A stretch of DNA of 64,000 bases. Origin: Limnospira fusiformis SAG 85.79 (GTDB taxonomy: Bacteria; Cyanobacteriota; Cyanobacteriia; Cyanobacteriales; Microcoleaceae). Location: positions 4,593,363 to 4,657,362 of the forward strand of contig NZ_CP051185.1 in assembly GCF_012516315.1 (NCBI RefSeq), given 5' to 3'. Both the position numbers and the translations under genes were made by a program. The notes beneath the pieces were generated by a model. The model made no database searches, was not told the DNA's origin, and was given only the letters and a program-made list of their open reading frames with translations. Positions 28,946-39,371 of the stretch are shown piece by piece (positions within the stretch are counted from its first letter, which is position 1; each line of letters starts with the position of its first letter).

Positions 28946-29399
28946 GACACGAGGGGTCTAGTTTAATAAAAATGGTGCGCTACCTACCTCTACCCTGAAT
29001 TCCCTATTTAAGAGTTGATCCATGAGTGGTGGTGTAACGCACCCAACTTCTCCGAATACCTATAGTTTACCCAGTTTAGTTCCCTTTACGATCGCTCTTT
29101 TACCAATTCCAGCACAGTTGTATCTGATCAATACCAGGTCCACCAGGGAAGCGTAATATTAAATTATGTCGCTTTTCACGCTTTTTTCACAGTTGCCTGA
29201 AATAGTAAATAGCTGATGAGGCGAAAACGCTATTATACCATGAAAACTGTGGTTTGAGGTGATTATATGATTAATTTATTGGCTGATTTAGATAGCCGAA
29301 TTGAGTATTACTAATACTTTCCCAAGAATCCCCCAAAACCATAGGGATCAATTATAATAGGTGTTAATGGCTCATTAAACTATCAAGTGAGGCAACGAC
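28946..29399. other. Intergenic region before a small ORF
   Basis: The 454 bp upstream of both the response regulator (minus) and the 62-codon ORF (plus) are AT-rich. A 15-codon frame at 29267-29314 has GAGGTG before its ATG but no other support. No RNA gene is recognised. Confidence 0.4.
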
Positions 29400-29588
29400 A
29401 TGAAAACACTGAAACTGGAAATTCATAAAGTTTCACCCTGTTTGTTTCAATTACTGCGGGACTATTCGCCTAGGCTGCTGGTGGATGGAATTTTGTTTAC
29501 AATTGATGGCGATAGTTACGACACACTAATGGTTGCTGACAAAATTAGCAGTTTAGTTGCACCCCCTTGGAGTCTAAAAGAAGTGTAG
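29400..29588 (+). CDS. Small hypothetical protein
   Basis: The 62-aa frame starts with ATG and has GTGAGG eight bases upstream. Its composition (KLEIHKVSPCLFQLLRDYSP, then GILFTIDGDSYDTLMVADKI) looks like a small globular protein rather than random translation. No family is recognised. It lies alone between minus-strand genes. Confidence 0.45.
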   Translation: MKTLKLEIHKVSPCLFQLLRDYSPRLLVDGILFTIDGDSYDTLMVADKISSLVAPPWSLKEV

Positions 29589-29746
29589 GATGCCAATGCG
29601 ATCGCCACCATAGGTAAAAATCACTACAACAGACCCAATTTAACATAACTTAACCTCAGTTGTACTCAAGCGAGGAAACCTGACAGAGCGATCGCATAAT
29701 TTCAACCCCACCCAATTAATAAACACCCGAAAGCCGAGTTTGATAT

Positions 29747-29768
29747 CCCCCTAAATTGGTCTAGGGGG
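29747..29768 (-). terminator. Hairpin downstream of the ABC-F gene
   Basis: CCCCCTA (29747-29753) and TAGGGGG (29762-29768) form a 7-bp GC-rich stem, 19 bp past the ABC-F stop codon. No T-run follows in the minus direction. Confidence 0.45.
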
Positions 29769-29786
29769 AATTACAGATTTATAAAA

Positions 29787-31496
29787 CTATCTACCCTTAG
29801 CCGCTGCCTTTTTCTGAGCCGCCTTAGCCGCCTTAGCTGCTTTTTTCGCGGCTTTTTCGGCTGCTAACTTAGCTTGTCGTTCCTGTTCTTTTTCCTCAGC
29901 CAACTTGTCCAAATAATAGTGATAATCTCCCAGATAAACCCGAAACTCACCATCACGAATTTCCACAATTTTATTGGCCACCTGAGAAATAAAGTAACGG
30001 TCATGGGATACCAGCAGAACCGTTCCCTCATACTCCTGTAAAGCTGATTCCATCATTTCCTTAGCCGGAATATCCAAGTGATTAGTTGGTTCATCCAAAA
30101 TCAACAAATTCACAGGTTGGAGCAACATTTTAGCCAAAGCCAGCCGCGCCTTTTCTCCACCACTCAAAGAACCCACTTTTTTAAAGACAGTTTCACCACT
30201 AAATAAAAACCGACCGAGGAGGGTGCGAACTTCCTCATTTTTCCAGTCGGGAACTTCATCATGGATAGTTTCCATAACTGTTTTGGTCAAGTCTAAGGCT
30301 TCGGCTTGATTTTGTTCAAAGTAACCCGGAATCACATTATGTTTTCCTAGAGATACACTTCCTTCGCTGGGGGTTTCCAGCCCCATAATCATCCGAAGCA
30401 AGGTAGATTTACCGCAACCATTAGGACCCAAAAAAGCTACGCGATCGCCTCTTTCAATTAGCAGTTCTGCCCCCAAAAACAGGATTTTCTCATCATAGGT
30501 ATGCACCAAATCTTGAATTTTAACCACATCCCGGCCACTACGGGGAGCCTCTGGAAAGTGGAATTTCAGCGTTTTTAAAGAAGCTGTAGGAGCCTCAATT
30601 TTCTCAATTTTATCTAACTGTTTTTCGCGGCTTTTTGCTTGGGTACTACGGGTGGCACTCGCCCTAAATCTTTCGACAAATTCCTGTTGTTTTTCGAGTT
30701 CCTTCTGCTGACGTTCATAGGCGCTTAATTGAGCAGCCTCAGCTTCCGCCTTTTGTAGCAAATAGGCGGAATAGTTACCCAAATAAGTCCGAGAAACTCC
30801 CCGTTCGGTTTCGACAATTTGAGTACAGAGACGGTCTAAAAACTCGCGGTCATGGGAAACAATTACCATGGGGGTAGTTAAACCCTTCAGGTAAATTTCT
30901 AGCCATTCTATCGTTTCTAGGTCGAGGTGGTTTGTCGGTTCGTCCAGTAGTAATAAATCTGGTTCTTGCAGAAGAATTTTACCTAAACTCATACGCATTT
31001 GCCAGCCACCACTAAAGGCGCTAACTAAGCGATCGCCATCTTCCGAGTCAAACCCCATTTCTGGTAAAATCTTCTCAATTTTAGCTTCTAAGCCGTAGCC
31101 ATCAAGGGATTCAAATTTCCGTTGGAGTTTATCCAATTTATGGATTAATTCATCCAGGCGATCCGGATCAGCCGTTTCCATTTCTCGCTGAACTTCACCA
31201 TAAGCTGCATGGGTAGCGTTAGCCTCATTAAAAACCCTCCAAAACTCCTCTCGGACGGTGCGCGCCGGATCAACTTCAAATTCCTGGGTTAAATAGGCGA
31301 TATGTAGACTTGATGGCTTAATAACTTCCCCGGATGTGGGTTCAACTTCTCCGGCTATAATTTTAAGTTGGGTAGACTTTCCCGCCCCATTTACCCCCAC
31401 TAAACCAATGCGATCGCCCGGTTTAACTTCCCAGTTAATATCTTTAAGAATAGTACCTGTGGGATAGATTTTGCTAATATGTTCTAGTCGCAGCAT
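29787..31496 (-). CDS. ABC-F family ATP-binding protein
   Basis: The 569-aa protein starts at ATG 31496, with AGGAG upstream; the frame extends one codon to a TTG. It has two ABC domains and no membrane segments. Walker A motifs are GVNGAGKS near 35 and GPNGCGKS near 350; signatures are FSGGWQMR and LSGGEKAR; Walker B with LLLLDEPTNHLD and LLILDEPTNHLD. The linker carries the basic SATRSTQAKSREKQLDKI typical of ABC-F factors acting on ribosomes. The C-terminus is a lysine/alanine tail (about 540-569). ABC-F proteins act in translation or antibiotic protection; the specific role is not evident. Confidence 0.92.
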   Translation of the reverse strand: MLRLEHISKIYPTGTILKDINWEVKPGDRIGLVGVNGAGKSTQLKIIAGEVEPTSGEVIKPSSLHIAYLTQEFEVDPARTVREEFWRVFNEANATHAAYGEVQREMETADPDRLDELIHKLDKLQRKFESLDGYGLEAKIEKILPEMGFDSEDGDRLVSAFSGGWQMRMSLGKILLQEPDLLLLDEPTNHLDLETIEWLEIYLKGLTTPMVIVSHDREFLDRLCTQIVETERGVSRTYLGNYSAYLLQKAEAEAAQLSAYERQQKELEKQQEFVERFRASATRSTQAKSREKQLDKIEKIEAPTASLKTLKFHFPEAPRSGRDVVKIQDLVHTYDEKILFLGAELLIERGDRVAFLGPNGCGKSTLLRMIMGLETPSEGSVSLGKHNVIPGYFEQNQAEALDLTKTVMETIHDEVPDWKNEEVRTLLGRFLFSGETVFKKVGSLSGGEKARLALAKMLLQPVNLLILDEPTNHLDIPAKEMMESALQEYEGTVLLVSHDRYFISQVANKIVEIRDGEFRVYLGDYHYYLDKLAEEKEQERQAKLAAEKAAKKAAKAAKAAQKKAAAKGR

Positions 31497-31708
31497 CAAC
31501 AGTCTCCTAGGACGAAAATATGTTCAAGGGTGGGGTCAGGAAATCGTGTAAGGATAGGTTCGACCGTAGATCCATTTCCTGGAAAGATATGGCATCACCC
31601 CCCTACACTGTCATCAAAGCCAAAAATTACATACCCGCATTGGATCTTAACAAAAATCAACCATTTCTGGAGTCATGGCTAAACGTGATCAAATTAGGCC
31701 TTGGTTGT

Positions 31709-32119
31709 TTATGGATTTTCTGCACCTTGTCGCTGCTGGTAAACTGCTTTAGCATCTTTAATGGTAGCCTCAAACACTGTGGGGTCCCACGGTTTAGTAA
31801 TACACTGAAACAATTGCGCCGCCTCTAAATTTTCGCCGGATGCTTCTAGGGTTTCTGGGGAGTATCCACTCAGCAAAATCCGAATTGTGTCGGGAAAACG
31901 GGCCACAGTTTTACTGAGGAACTCAAGTCCGGTCATTTCTGGCATACTCTGATCGGAAATTATGATCGCCATTTCCCCTTCAGTTTCCAGTAATTGTAAA
32001 GCCGCCGTTGGGCTATCTACTCGAAACACCTGAAATTCGCGGCGAAATATCCGATACAGCAAATCGAGGTTATCGGGTTCGTCATCAACTACCATCAGTT
32101 TGAGTTTATTTTTAGCCAT
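31709..32119 (-). CDS. Stand-alone response regulator (receiver domain)
   Basis: This 136-aa protein is a receiver domain alone: acidic VVDDEPD at 10-16, phospho-acceptor D56 in IIISDQSMPEMTG, threonine/serine in RILLSGYS and lysine in CITKPWDP near 114. A short helical tail follows. The layout suits receivers of the RpfG/HD-GYP or CheY-like type with the output partner elsewhere. It lies downstream of prfA, separated by a long inverted repeat. Confidence 0.85.
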   Translation of the reverse strand: MAKNKLKLMVVDDEPDNLDLLYRIFRREFQVFRVDSPTAALQLLETEGEMAIIISDQSMPEMTGLEFLSKTVARFPDTIRILLSGYSPETLEASGENLEAAQLFQCITKPWDPTVFEATIKDAKAVYQQRQGAENP

Positions 32120-32219
32120 TTCTCAACATCAGACTGCACTGTTTGCTATCTCGGAAGTAATGGTGCTGTTTTTCCACTCAACTCTGCTTCCCGTAACACG
32201 ATCGCAGAACCCCCCAACT

Positions 32220-32285
32220 AGAAACCGGGTTTCTTGGTTAAATCTTTGATCAGAAACGAAAAACTCTCACATCAACCCGGTTTCT
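32220..32285. repeat. Long inverted repeat after prfA
   Basis: AGAAACCGGGTT (32220-32231) and AACCCGGTTTCT (32274-32285) form a perfect 12-bp stem around a 42-nt loop. It lies 31 bp downstream of the prfA stop on the minus strand. GAAACCGGGTTTCT is a dispersed motif I associate with cyanobacterial spacers. It may terminate the ribosomal-cluster transcript. Confidence 0.55.
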
Positions 32286-32316
32286 TTCCCCAATCATAAA
32301 ATAGCGATCGCCATTA

Positions 32317-33432
32317 TTATACAGATGCAGGAGCAGTTGATTCTGCTAATTGTGCCAATCGTTCCTGTTGATCTTGAATGATACACGCTTGGATCAAATC
32401 TCCTATTCCCCCTTCTAATACTGGGGCTAACGAGAAATTATGACCCAGACGATGGTCTGTCACCCGATTATCCTTATAGTTATAGGTGCGGATTTTTTCC
32501 GACCTTGAACCTGTCCCCACCTGCGATCGCCGCATGGAAGTCACAGCATCCTGTTGTTCCCGCAGTTTAGCTTCGTATAACTTAGCCCGCAAAATCTGCA
32601 TAGCCCGTTCCCGGTTTTTTAGCTGACTGCGTTCTTCCGTACAGAATACCCGAATACCCGTCGGTTTGTGGAACAAATCAACTGCCGTTTCCACCTTGTT
32701 TACGTTCTGACCACCTGCACCTCCGGATCTAGCCGTAGTCATCTCAATATCTTTCGGGTCTATTTGCACTTCCACATCATCAACTTCTGGCATAATTGCC
32801 ACCGTTGCTGTGGAAGTATGAACCCTCCCACCTGCTTCCGTTACAGGAACTCGTTGGACTCGATGAACTCCCGCTTCAAATTTAAGCTGACTATAAACGC
32901 GCGCGCCTTGAATTTCCAGAATCGCCTCTTTAAATCCCCCCATATCAGCCAGGGACTCACTCAGTAGCCTTACCCGCCAACCTTTAGTTTCAGCATAGCG
33001 GGAATACATCCGCACCAAATCCCCCGCCCAAATACTCGCTTCATCGCCGCCAGTACCTGCCCTAATCTCTAACATGATATTTTTATCATCATTAGGATCT
33101 TGGGGTAGCAGGAGAATTTTCAGGCGTGTTTCCAACTCTTGCAACTTCGTGGTTAGTTCTTCTACCTCCAAAGCTGCCATTTCTTTCATTTCCTTGAGTT
33201 CAGGATCATTCCCCGTCTCTCGGAGGATTTGTTTGGCCCCGGCTAACTCCGTCTGAGTTGTTTTCCAATCTTGATAGGCATTAACCACATCTTCCAGGGA
33301 AGACCGAGTTTTGGCTACCCGTTGAAATTCATCAGGATCTGTCGCAATTTCAGGATCTGCTAATCGTAAAGTTAACTCCTGAAAGGTTTGCTCAACGGAT
33401 TTGAGTTTATCTAGTAAATAAGTTTCTGCCAT
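32317..33432 (-). CDS. prfA: Peptide chain release factor 1
   Basis: The 371-aa protein recognises UAA and UAG and triggers peptide release. The catalytic loop [16 protein letters not shown] contains the GGQ motif. The codon-recognition tripeptide is PVT in [19 protein letters not shown], fitting the PxT rule of RF1. The N-terminal helical domain spans about 1-105. It ends the ribosomal-protein run but is separated from rpmE by 344 bp, so it may have its own promoter. Confidence 0.96.
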   Translation of the reverse strand: MAETYLLDKLKSVEQTFQELTLRLADPEIATDPDEFQRVAKTRSSLEDVVNAYQDWKTTQTELAGAKQILRETGNDPELKEMKEMAALEVEELTTKLQELETRLKILLLPQDPNDDKNIMLEIRAGTGGDEASIWAGDLVRMYSRYAETKGWRVRLLSESLADMGGFKEAILEIQGARVYSQLKFEAGVHRVQRVPVTEAGGRVHTSTATVAIMPEVDDVEVQIDPKDIEMTTARSGGAGGQNVNKVETAVDLFHKPTGIRVFCTEERSQLKNRERAMQILRAKLYEAKLREQQDAVTSMRRSQVGTGSRSEKIRTYNYKDNRVTDHRLGHNFSLAPVLEGGIGDLIQACIIQDQQERLAQLAESTAPASV

Positions 33433-33776
33433 GGCGGTTCGGTTGCCTCTTGTTAGTAGTCGGTTGTCGAAGCATAATTTAGCTTAAATTGTCTTTGTCT
33501 CCGTCTTGAACCCCGGGTATAAAGATATCTTAAATATCGGAATTTTGCAGCTTTTTACCATCAAAATTATCGGTAAATGTGGGTGATTTACATCATTAAA
33601 TATTCGATAATTAGGCGTTGGCATTACCTCCATCACCATCATTAACCCTTACTTAATGGTGGTTTACAACTTATTTTACACTGCTAAATATTAGGGATAA
33701 ACCGGAAACCAAAAATCGGTCGGTTGCCAGTAGTCAGACGCTACGGACAACAGACGACAAACAATCGACAACCCGG
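33433..33776. other. Spacer between prfA and rpmE
   Basis: 344 bp, AT-rich, with no gene, strong hairpin or clear promoter boxes that I can support. It presumably holds the prfA promoter on the minus strand. Confidence 0.45.
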
Positions 33777-34028
33777 CTATTTTTTCGATTGATCCGCTTC
33801 CGTTCCTGTGGCTTGACTCTCATCAATCATGCCATACTTACGCAGGAAGCGTTCAACTCGTCCTTCTGTGTCAATAATCTTTTGAGTTCCAGTATAGAAT
33901 GGGTGGATTCCAGACCAGATATCAACGTGCAGTGATGGCTGTGTGCAACCAACTTTCATAACGACTTCGCCGTTACAGATTACTTCAGCTTCTGGATACC
34001 ATTCGGGATGAATATCAGGTTTAGGCAT
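33777..34028 (-). CDS. rpmE: 50S ribosomal protein L31
   Basis: 83 aa, with the family block HPFYTGTQKIIDTEGRVERF. Of the four zinc cysteines of classical L31, only scattered ones remain (ICNG, VGCT), and the CxxC before HPFYTG is IWSGI here, so the zinc site is incomplete. It is the last r-protein of the cluster. Confidence 0.94.
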   Translation of the reverse strand: MPKPDIHPEWYPEAEVICNGEVVMKVGCTQPSLHVDIWSGIHPFYTGTQKIIDTEGRVERFLRKYGMIDESQATGTEADQSKK

Positions 34029-34223
34029 GGTTTAAGCTACCAAGTCAAAATCAACAAATTTTACTTTCTTTCTATTATAGCCATAATTGGCTCGCGACAG
34101 GCTGAGTCACAAAACCTAATAAATTGAGATTCTGCACCCACCTGGGGATGGGCAATATTACCACCCCCTGTCTAGGATAGTTTACACGATCGCGCTTGAG
34201 TCTGGATTGATAGCCAAAACTCT

Positions 34224-34634
34224 CTAGCGTTTCGAGTATTGGGGAGCCTTGCGAGCTTTCCGCAAGCCGTATTTTTTCCGCTCTTTAGCGCGAGGGTCAC
34301 GGGTTAAATAGCCTTCTGCTTTCAGTGGTTGGCGATTATCAGGACTTAACTCGCATAAAGCACGAGCCACACCTAAGCGGATGGACTCCGCTTGACCTGT
34401 GAGACCCCCACCTTGGACATTTACCAGAACATCGTAATCATTTTCTAGCCCTAAAGTTTCTAGGGGTGCTTTAGTAGCTGAAAGATAGCTCGTGTTAAAT
34501 TGCAGATACGATTCGCCCTCGCGACCATTAATAATTACCTGGCCACTGCCCGGAACTAAACGCACACGAGCGATCGCTGATTTCCGGCGACCTGTACCCC
34601 AGTAAACTGCCTTACCTGTATCTATAGCCTGCAT
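34224..34634 (-). CDS. rpsI: 30S ribosomal protein S9
   Basis: 136 aa with [19 protein letters not shown] at the start and the basic tail [16 protein letters not shown], which reaches the ribosomal P site. It overlaps the rplM stop by one base (TAATG at 34634), so translation is coupled. Confidence 0.97.
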   Translation of the reverse strand: MQAIDTGKAVYWGTGRRKSAIARVRLVPGSGQVIINGREGESYLQFNTSYLSATKAPLETLGLENDYDVLVNVQGGGLTGQAESIRLGVARALCELSPDNRQPLKAEGYLTRDPRAKERKKYGLRKARKAPQYSKR

Positions 34635-35092
34635 TATTTACCTCCTGTGGGAATTGTGTCAATTTTCAGCACTTCAGGATCTTGAGCCTGATGGGGATGA
34701 GTCGGACCAGAATAAACTTTTAGCTTCGTAAATAGTTGGCGGCCCAAAGCATTTTTGGGGAGCATTCCCTTAACTGCTTTCTCAATAATTCGTTCCGGGA
34801 CTCGGTTTTGCAGTTGATCAAAAGTCTCTGTCTTCATCCCTCCCGGTCTACCCGAGTGGCGACGATAGATTTTTTGCTCCCCTTTTTTGCCAGTTACTGC
34901 CACTTTGTCAGCGTTAACCACGATTACAAAATCCCCTGTATCCATGTGGGGGGTGTAAGTGGGTTTATTTTTGCCACGAATGATTTGAGCAATTTCTGTA
35001 GCCAGGCGGCCCAGTCTTTGATCCGCCGCGTCAATGACGTACCATTTTCGTTCAATGGAGTCAACCGGCGGCAGATAGGTTTTAGTCATCAT
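34634..35092 (-). CDS. rplM: 50S ribosomal protein L13
   Basis: 152 aa: [21 protein letters not shown] opens the fold, and [10 protein letters not shown] and [12 protein letters not shown] are family blocks. Early-assembly 50S protein. Two ATGs in tandem open the frame. The gene is coupled to rpsI downstream and follows truA by 15 bp. Confidence 0.97.
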   Translation of the reverse strand: MMTKTYLPPVDSIERKWYVIDAADQRLGRLATEIAQIIRGKNKPTYTPHMDTGDFVIVVNADKVAVTGKKGEQKIYRRHSGRPGGMKTETFDQLQNRVPERIIEKAVKGMLPKNALGRQLFTKLKVYSGPTHPHQAQDPEVLKIDTIPTGGK

Positions 35093-35107
35093 GATCTTGC
35101 AGTTCTC

Positions 35108-35944
35108 CTAAGTTAATGGTGATTGTGGTTCAGTTTTTCCTAGGATAAATTTAGGAAAAGTATCGAACCAGATATCAGGAGTAAAGGGGAAATTCGGATA
35201 GCCTACCCGTAGTAGGCACAACCCCTGGGGAGGGGCTGCCGATTTGACAATTTCCCGACGTTCGTTGACCCAGATATCTTGGAAGTTTTCTAGCGATCGC
35301 TCCCCCGCCCCCACCTGTACCAGCAGCCCCACCAGTAATCGCATCATTCCATACAGAAATCCGCTCGCTTGAACTTCAATATGAATAAATGCTTCGCTCC
35401 GCCAACATTGCACATCCTGGACATCCACCCAAGCATGGGGGCGACTAGAACCAGCTCGTTGGAATGCTGATAAATGGTGATAGCCCAGTAATGGTTTGAG
35501 AGCTGCCAACATTAGGCTTTCATCCAACCGCTGATGATAGTAGTGCCAGGTAAACCGACGGATAAACAAGTTAGGTCGAGCATCCGTGTAAAGGCTATAG
35601 CGATAGCGTCGCCATTGAGCGTCAAACCTGGCGTGCCAATCCTTCGCTACCGGAGCCGATGCCCTAATCAGGACATCCGCTGGCAATCGGCTATTGAGAA
35701 TGGTTGCCCACCGATAGGCAGGAATATGGGCTGGGGCATCAAAATGAGCCACCTGGGCTGCTGCATGAACTCCAGAGTCCGTGCGACCTGCTGCATGGAG
35801 GGGGACTCGCTCCTGCTTTAAAACCTTGCCAATAGCTGTTTCTATGTCCTCCTGAACCGTGCGCTGATTGGGTTGCCGTTGCCATCCGTGGAAGTGGGTT
35901 CCATCGTATTGGATAATCAGAGCAATGCGCTGTTTATCAGTCAT
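35108..35944 (-). CDS. truA: tRNA pseudouridine synthase A
   Basis: 278 aa from ATG 35944; the frame extends two codons to a TTG. It converts uridines 38-40 of the tRNA anticodon stem to pseudouridine. The catalytic aspartate lies in AAGRTDSGVHA (D56), and YDGTHFHGWQRQP is the N-terminal signature. It sits between rplQ and rplM, the usual cyanobacterial order. Confidence 0.95.
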   Translation of the reverse strand: MTDKQRIALIIQYDGTHFHGWQRQPNQRTVQEDIETAIGKVLKQERVPLHAAGRTDSGVHAAAQVAHFDAPAHIPAYRWATILNSRLPADVLIRASAPVAKDWHARFDAQWRRYRYSLYTDARPNLFIRRFTWHYYHQRLDESLMLAALKPLLGYHHLSAFQRAGSSRPHAWVDVQDVQCWRSEAFIHIEVQASGFLYGMMRLLVGLLVQVGAGERSLENFQDIWVNERREIVKSAAPPQGLCLLRVGYPNFPFTPDIWFDTFPKFILGKTEPQSPLT

Positions 35945-36000
35945 TGACAATCCGCCTTCCCTTGAGTTCAGCTTGAGTCACCGGCTCCCTGACAATCGCC

Positions 36001-36351
36001 TTAAACCAGCTCAATGATTGCCATTTCCGAGTTATCTCCCCGGCGAGGAACCGTTCGCACAATGCGAGTATATCCCCCTTTACGGGAGCCATAGCGCTGG
36101 GCTGCTCCTTCAAACAACGCATGAACCAGTTGTTTGTCATAGATATAGCCCATCGCTTGGCGACGAGAGGCGAGTGTTCCATCTTTAGCTAGAGTAATCA
36201 TCCGTTCTACTTCAGAGCGCACAGCTTTAGCTCGTGCTTTCGTCGTAGTTACACGACCATGACGGATGAGTTCGGTAGTCAGCGATCGCAAAAGGGCTTT
36301 TCGCTGGTCCGCAGGTTTACCAAGTTGATGAATACGACAACGATGACGCAT
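36001..36351 (-). CDS. rplQ: 50S ribosomal protein L17
   Basis: 116 aa: [20 protein letters not shown] is the family start, followed by [18 protein letters not shown] and [20 protein letters not shown]. It lies directly downstream of rpoA as in most bacteria. Confidence 0.97.
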   Translation of the reverse strand: MRHRCRIHQLGKPADQRKALLRSLTTELIRHGRVTTTKARAKAVRSEVERMITLAKDGTLASRRQAMGYIYDKQLVHALFEGAAQRYGSRKGGYTRIVRTVPRRGDNSEMAIIELV

Positions 36352-36454
36352 GACAAATTATTTAGATAAGTTACTTAGATTTAGTTCCGAAACCAGCCAT
36401 AAACAGGCACTCACAACTCATTTCGAGCCGTGACCTTCTATGGCACTCACCTAC

Positions 36455-37399
36455 TCAAGATTTAGCTGCTCGCTCCTTAGGTAAAGTAATTCCTAGGCGG
36501 TTTTGGAGAGCTTCGATCACCTCTTCAGCAGACTTTTGACCGAAATTTTTGATCTCTAGGAGATCTTCCTCTGTATAATCTCGTAAGTCCGCCACCGAGT
36601 TGATTTGCGCTCGTTTTAGGCAGTTATAAGCCCTAACCGAAAGTTGTAGCTCCTCAATCGGGATCTGGCTGGTAGGATCGATATCATCCCTTTGATCGCT
36701 CGTAATTGATTCTAGGTTGATATCTTTCAGGGCACCGAATAGATCCACCAAAATCGCAGCCGCTTGACTGATCGCTTCTTGGGGAGTCAAACTGCCACTC
36801 GTCCAGATTTCCAACGTCAGCCGATCTTTCTCCAAAGATCCACCATCGCGGGCATCTTCTACAGTGTAGTTTACCTTCCGTACCGGCATGAAAATTGCAT
36901 CAATTTGGAGAAAATCCAAAGCCGCAGAATCATCCCGATGTCTATCAACCGCTCGATACCCTGTCCCCTTTTCAATCTGACATTCCATCTCCAGAGTTGC
37001 CCCCGGGGATAAGGTAGCAATATATTGATTTTTATTGACCACCTCCACTTCCGAGGGTAAATCAAAATGGCCGACTGTTACGGTTGCTGGACCTTGCACC
37101 AAGAGACGGCCAATTTGCTTCTGATAGGTATGGCTTTTGAGAACTGCTTCTTTCAAATTCAGCATGATCTCTAGGACATCTTCCCGAACCCCTTCAATCG
37201 TTGCAAATTCGTGGTTAACGCCAGCAATTCGGACCGCTGTAATGGCAGTCCCTTCTAAATTTGACAGCAGCACCCGCCTTAGTGCATTTCCAACGGTTAT
37301 TCCCTGGCCACGATCTAACGGTCCCAGGACAAATTTGCCATACTGACTACGGTCAGTGCTTATATTGGATTCAATACACTCAATCTTAAACTGCGCCAC
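36455..37399 (-). CDS. rpoA: RNA polymerase alpha subunit
   Basis: 314 aa. The N-terminal dimerisation domain (about 1-230) contains GKFVLGPLDRGQGITVGNAL and the beta-contact region. After a flexible linker, the C-terminal domain (about 245-305) shows LELSVRAYNCLKRAQI-type sequence and LLEIKNFGQKSAEEV, which binds UP elements and activators. Confidence 0.98.
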   Translation of the reverse strand: MAQFKIECIESNISTDRSQYGKFVLGPLDRGQGITVGNALRRVLLSNLEGTAITAVRIAGVNHEFATIEGVREDVLEIMLNLKEAVLKSHTYQKQIGRLLVQGPATVTVGHFDLPSEVEVVNKNQYIATLSPGATLEMECQIEKGTGYRAVDRHRDDSAALDFLQIDAIFMPVRKVNYTVEDARDGGSLEKDRLTLEIWTSGSLTPQEAISQAAAILVDLFGALKDINLESITSDQRDDIDPTSQIPIEELQLSVRAYNCLKRAQINSVADLRDYTEEDLLEIKNFGQKSAEEVIEALQNRLGITLPKERAAKS

Positions 37400-37539
37400 C
37401 GATTGACCTCCGTTCGACTCTTACCCCAAAAATTAGACCTAACCCATTACCAATGAAAAATGAAAAGTATCGGGGATGTAACTTCTCATTTTTCAAAACC
37501 TGTTACGGCTTTAGTTTGGGCGCACGCCACCAGGCTTTT

Positions 37540-37932
37540 TTACACCCTACGACGTTTGGGGGGACGACAACCATTGTGAGGAATTGGGGTGACATCACGA
37601 ATGAGAGTAATTTCTAGTCCCGCTCCCTGCAATGCCCTAATTGCTGTTTCTCGACCTGATCCAGGACCGCTGACCATTACTTCAATTTGGCGCATACCTT
37701 GGTCGGACGCTCGACGGCCAGCACTTTCAGCCGCTGTTTGGGCTGCAAAGGGAGTTCCTTTTTTCGCTCCCTTAAATCCTGTAGACCCGGCGGAAGCCCA
37801 AGATATTACTTCCCCATTTTGATCCGTAATACTAACAATTGTGTTGTTGAACGTAGACTGAATGTAAGCTACCCCGTTGGGGACATTCCGTTTTTGCTTT
37901 TTTGGTCCAGTTTTTTTAGTTTGTCGCGCCAT
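37540..37932 (-). CDS. rpsK: 30S ribosomal protein S11
   Basis: 130 aa: [18 protein letters not shown] and [15 protein letters not shown] are diagnostic. S11 forms part of the platform near the mRNA exit channel. Followed by rpoA after 140 bp. Confidence 0.97.
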   Translation of the reverse strand: MARQTKKTGPKKQKRNVPNGVAYIQSTFNNTIVSITDQNGEVISWASAGSTGFKGAKKGTPFAAQTAAESAGRRASDQGMRQIEVMVSGPGSGRETAIRALQGAGLEITLIRDVTPIPHNGCRPPKRRRV

Positions 37933-38022
37933 AGTTGTCTCTTTAACGACCTATTGAGTTGATTAACTTGCCTACTGAATAATTGATTAATACAGTTGGC
38001 CCATGGAAAGCCTCTCCATAGA

Positions 38023-38406
38023 CTATTTCTTGGAGGCGGCTTTTTTCTTACCTGCTACAGTTCGGCGAACTCCACGCCGGGTTCTGGCATTCGTCCTCGT
38101 CCGCTGACCCCGAACCGGTAATCCCATTCGGTGACGACGACCACGATAAGTACCAATATCCATTAAACGCTTGATGCTCATCGCTTCTAAGCGCCGCAGG
38201 TCTCCTTCTACTTGGTAGTTAGTTTGGATTACAGAACGTAAAGCTGCTACGTCCGCATCAGTTAAATCCTTAACCCGAGTGTCGGGGTTGACACCCGTCT
38301 CCGCTAAGATTTCTTTGGAGCGAGATAATCCAATTCCGTAGATATAGGTCAGACCAATCTCAACACGCTTATCGCGTGGAAGGTCTACTCCGGCTATCCG
38401 TGCCAC
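38023..38406 (-). CDS. rpsM: 30S ribosomal protein S13
   Basis: 127 aa: [21 protein letters not shown], and [19 protein letters not shown] near the C-terminus, with a lysine-rich tail. S13 contacts the 50S subunit at bridges B1a/B1b. Confidence 0.97.
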   Translation of the reverse strand: MARIAGVDLPRDKRVEIGLTYIYGIGLSRSKEILAETGVNPDTRVKDLTDADVAALRSVIQTNYQVEGDLRRLEAMSIKRLMDIGTYRGRRHRMGLPVRGQRTRTNARTRRGVRRTVAGKKKAASKK

Positions 38407-38755
38407 GTTTTTTTCTCCCTAATAATCGTGCTGTGCCAAAATTAATTACAGTGCCGAGTTGTTCTATTTAATCCTGCCAGTGATCAGACCGTGAAGGCTA
38501 ACTTCACACTTCCTAGCTTAGTGACTGAGCCGCCTCGCGCGGCCATCATAACAGCCATTAAGTGCGTTTGACGAGGGTATCACTGGCTTGGGTTAGTGGG
38601 ATACTTAATTTAGCTTTCCCGCTACTTTGCTTTTCTTCCCTCTGTGTACAATAGACATCAACAGTTAATATGGGTAGGGTGCGCCAGACCAATTAATAAT
38701 CATTGAATCTGCGTGCATTCTGCCTCTCTGACGCACTTCACTACCTTCATCATCA
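38407..38755. other. Long spacer between rpmJ and rpsM
   Basis: The 349 bp are unusual in an otherwise tight cluster. I see short inverted repeats (TGAAG/CTTCA near 38490 and GCCGC/GCGGC near 38530) but no ORF, tRNA or convincing promoter. Confidence 0.45.
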
Positions 38756-38869
38756 CTATCCTTGTCTTTGCTTATGTTTGGGATTCGAGCAAATCACCAT
38801 CACTCGCCCTCGACGGCGAATGACGCGACATTTTTCACAAATTTTCTTCACTGATGCTCTAACTTTCAT
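38756..38869 (-). CDS. rpmJ: 50S ribosomal protein L36
   Basis: A 37-aa product, read directly from the minus strand: [20 protein letters not shown], ending HKQRQG. The four zinc ligands C11, C14, C27 and H32 are all present. GAGG precedes the ATG at 38869. A longer plus-strand frame over it is a shadow. Confidence 0.95.
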   Translation of the reverse strand: MKVRASVKKICEKCRVIRRRGRVMVICSNPKHKQRQG

Positions 38870-39371
38870 GTCAACCTCATGGGAGTTGGGAAACCACTAG
38901 ATTTAGCTGGCCGATTACAATTTTATGGCTCATGAATTTGCCTTACCCTACTGGGGAAGAAAGACAGAGGTGCTGTATCTTTCTATGGTTAGCCTGATTT
39001 AGGCTGTTTTCAGCACAAAGTTACTTCGCTACTATGGTGTTACTGGTCGGCGGTACTTTCCCCAGAGTATTATTTGACAACTCAGCCCTACGCGCAGGTA
39101 GTCCCCTTGTTGATTTTTAACTCTTAGGTTTTAGTGCTTGAGATTAGCGACCCCCCTATCCCCTAGGAAATTCAACTATTGTCCATAACTTAGTTCCCCG
39201 GAAACATGGCTGTTGACCAGCCTGGTTTTTACAGGGGGATGCTAACGCTATATAGAACGACACTAACTACTAATAGTAGTTTACAACAAATTCTTAATTA
39301 TACCACAGGCTAAAAATTTTCAGCCAGGATTGAGGTAAATCAACCTGGAGCGATTCAGCTATGAGGGGAAC
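38870..39371. other. Long spacer between infA and rpmJ
   Basis: The 502 bp break the ribosomal cluster. A minus-strand TATAAT lies at 39297-39302 but has only a poor -35 partner. I see no ORF or RNA gene. It may hold a second promoter for the alpha part of the cluster. Confidence 0.4.

Noticed and set aside
29267-29314. 15-codon ORF with GAGGTG upstream
   Set aside because: Too short for support without conservation; mentioned only in the intergenic entry.
31520-31828. 102-aa plus-strand ORF before and over the response regulator
   Set aside because: It overlaps the well-supported receiver gene on the other strand and shows no family features.
38703-38900. 65-aa plus-strand ORF
   Set aside because: It is antisense to rpmJ, which is clearly encoded on the minus strand.
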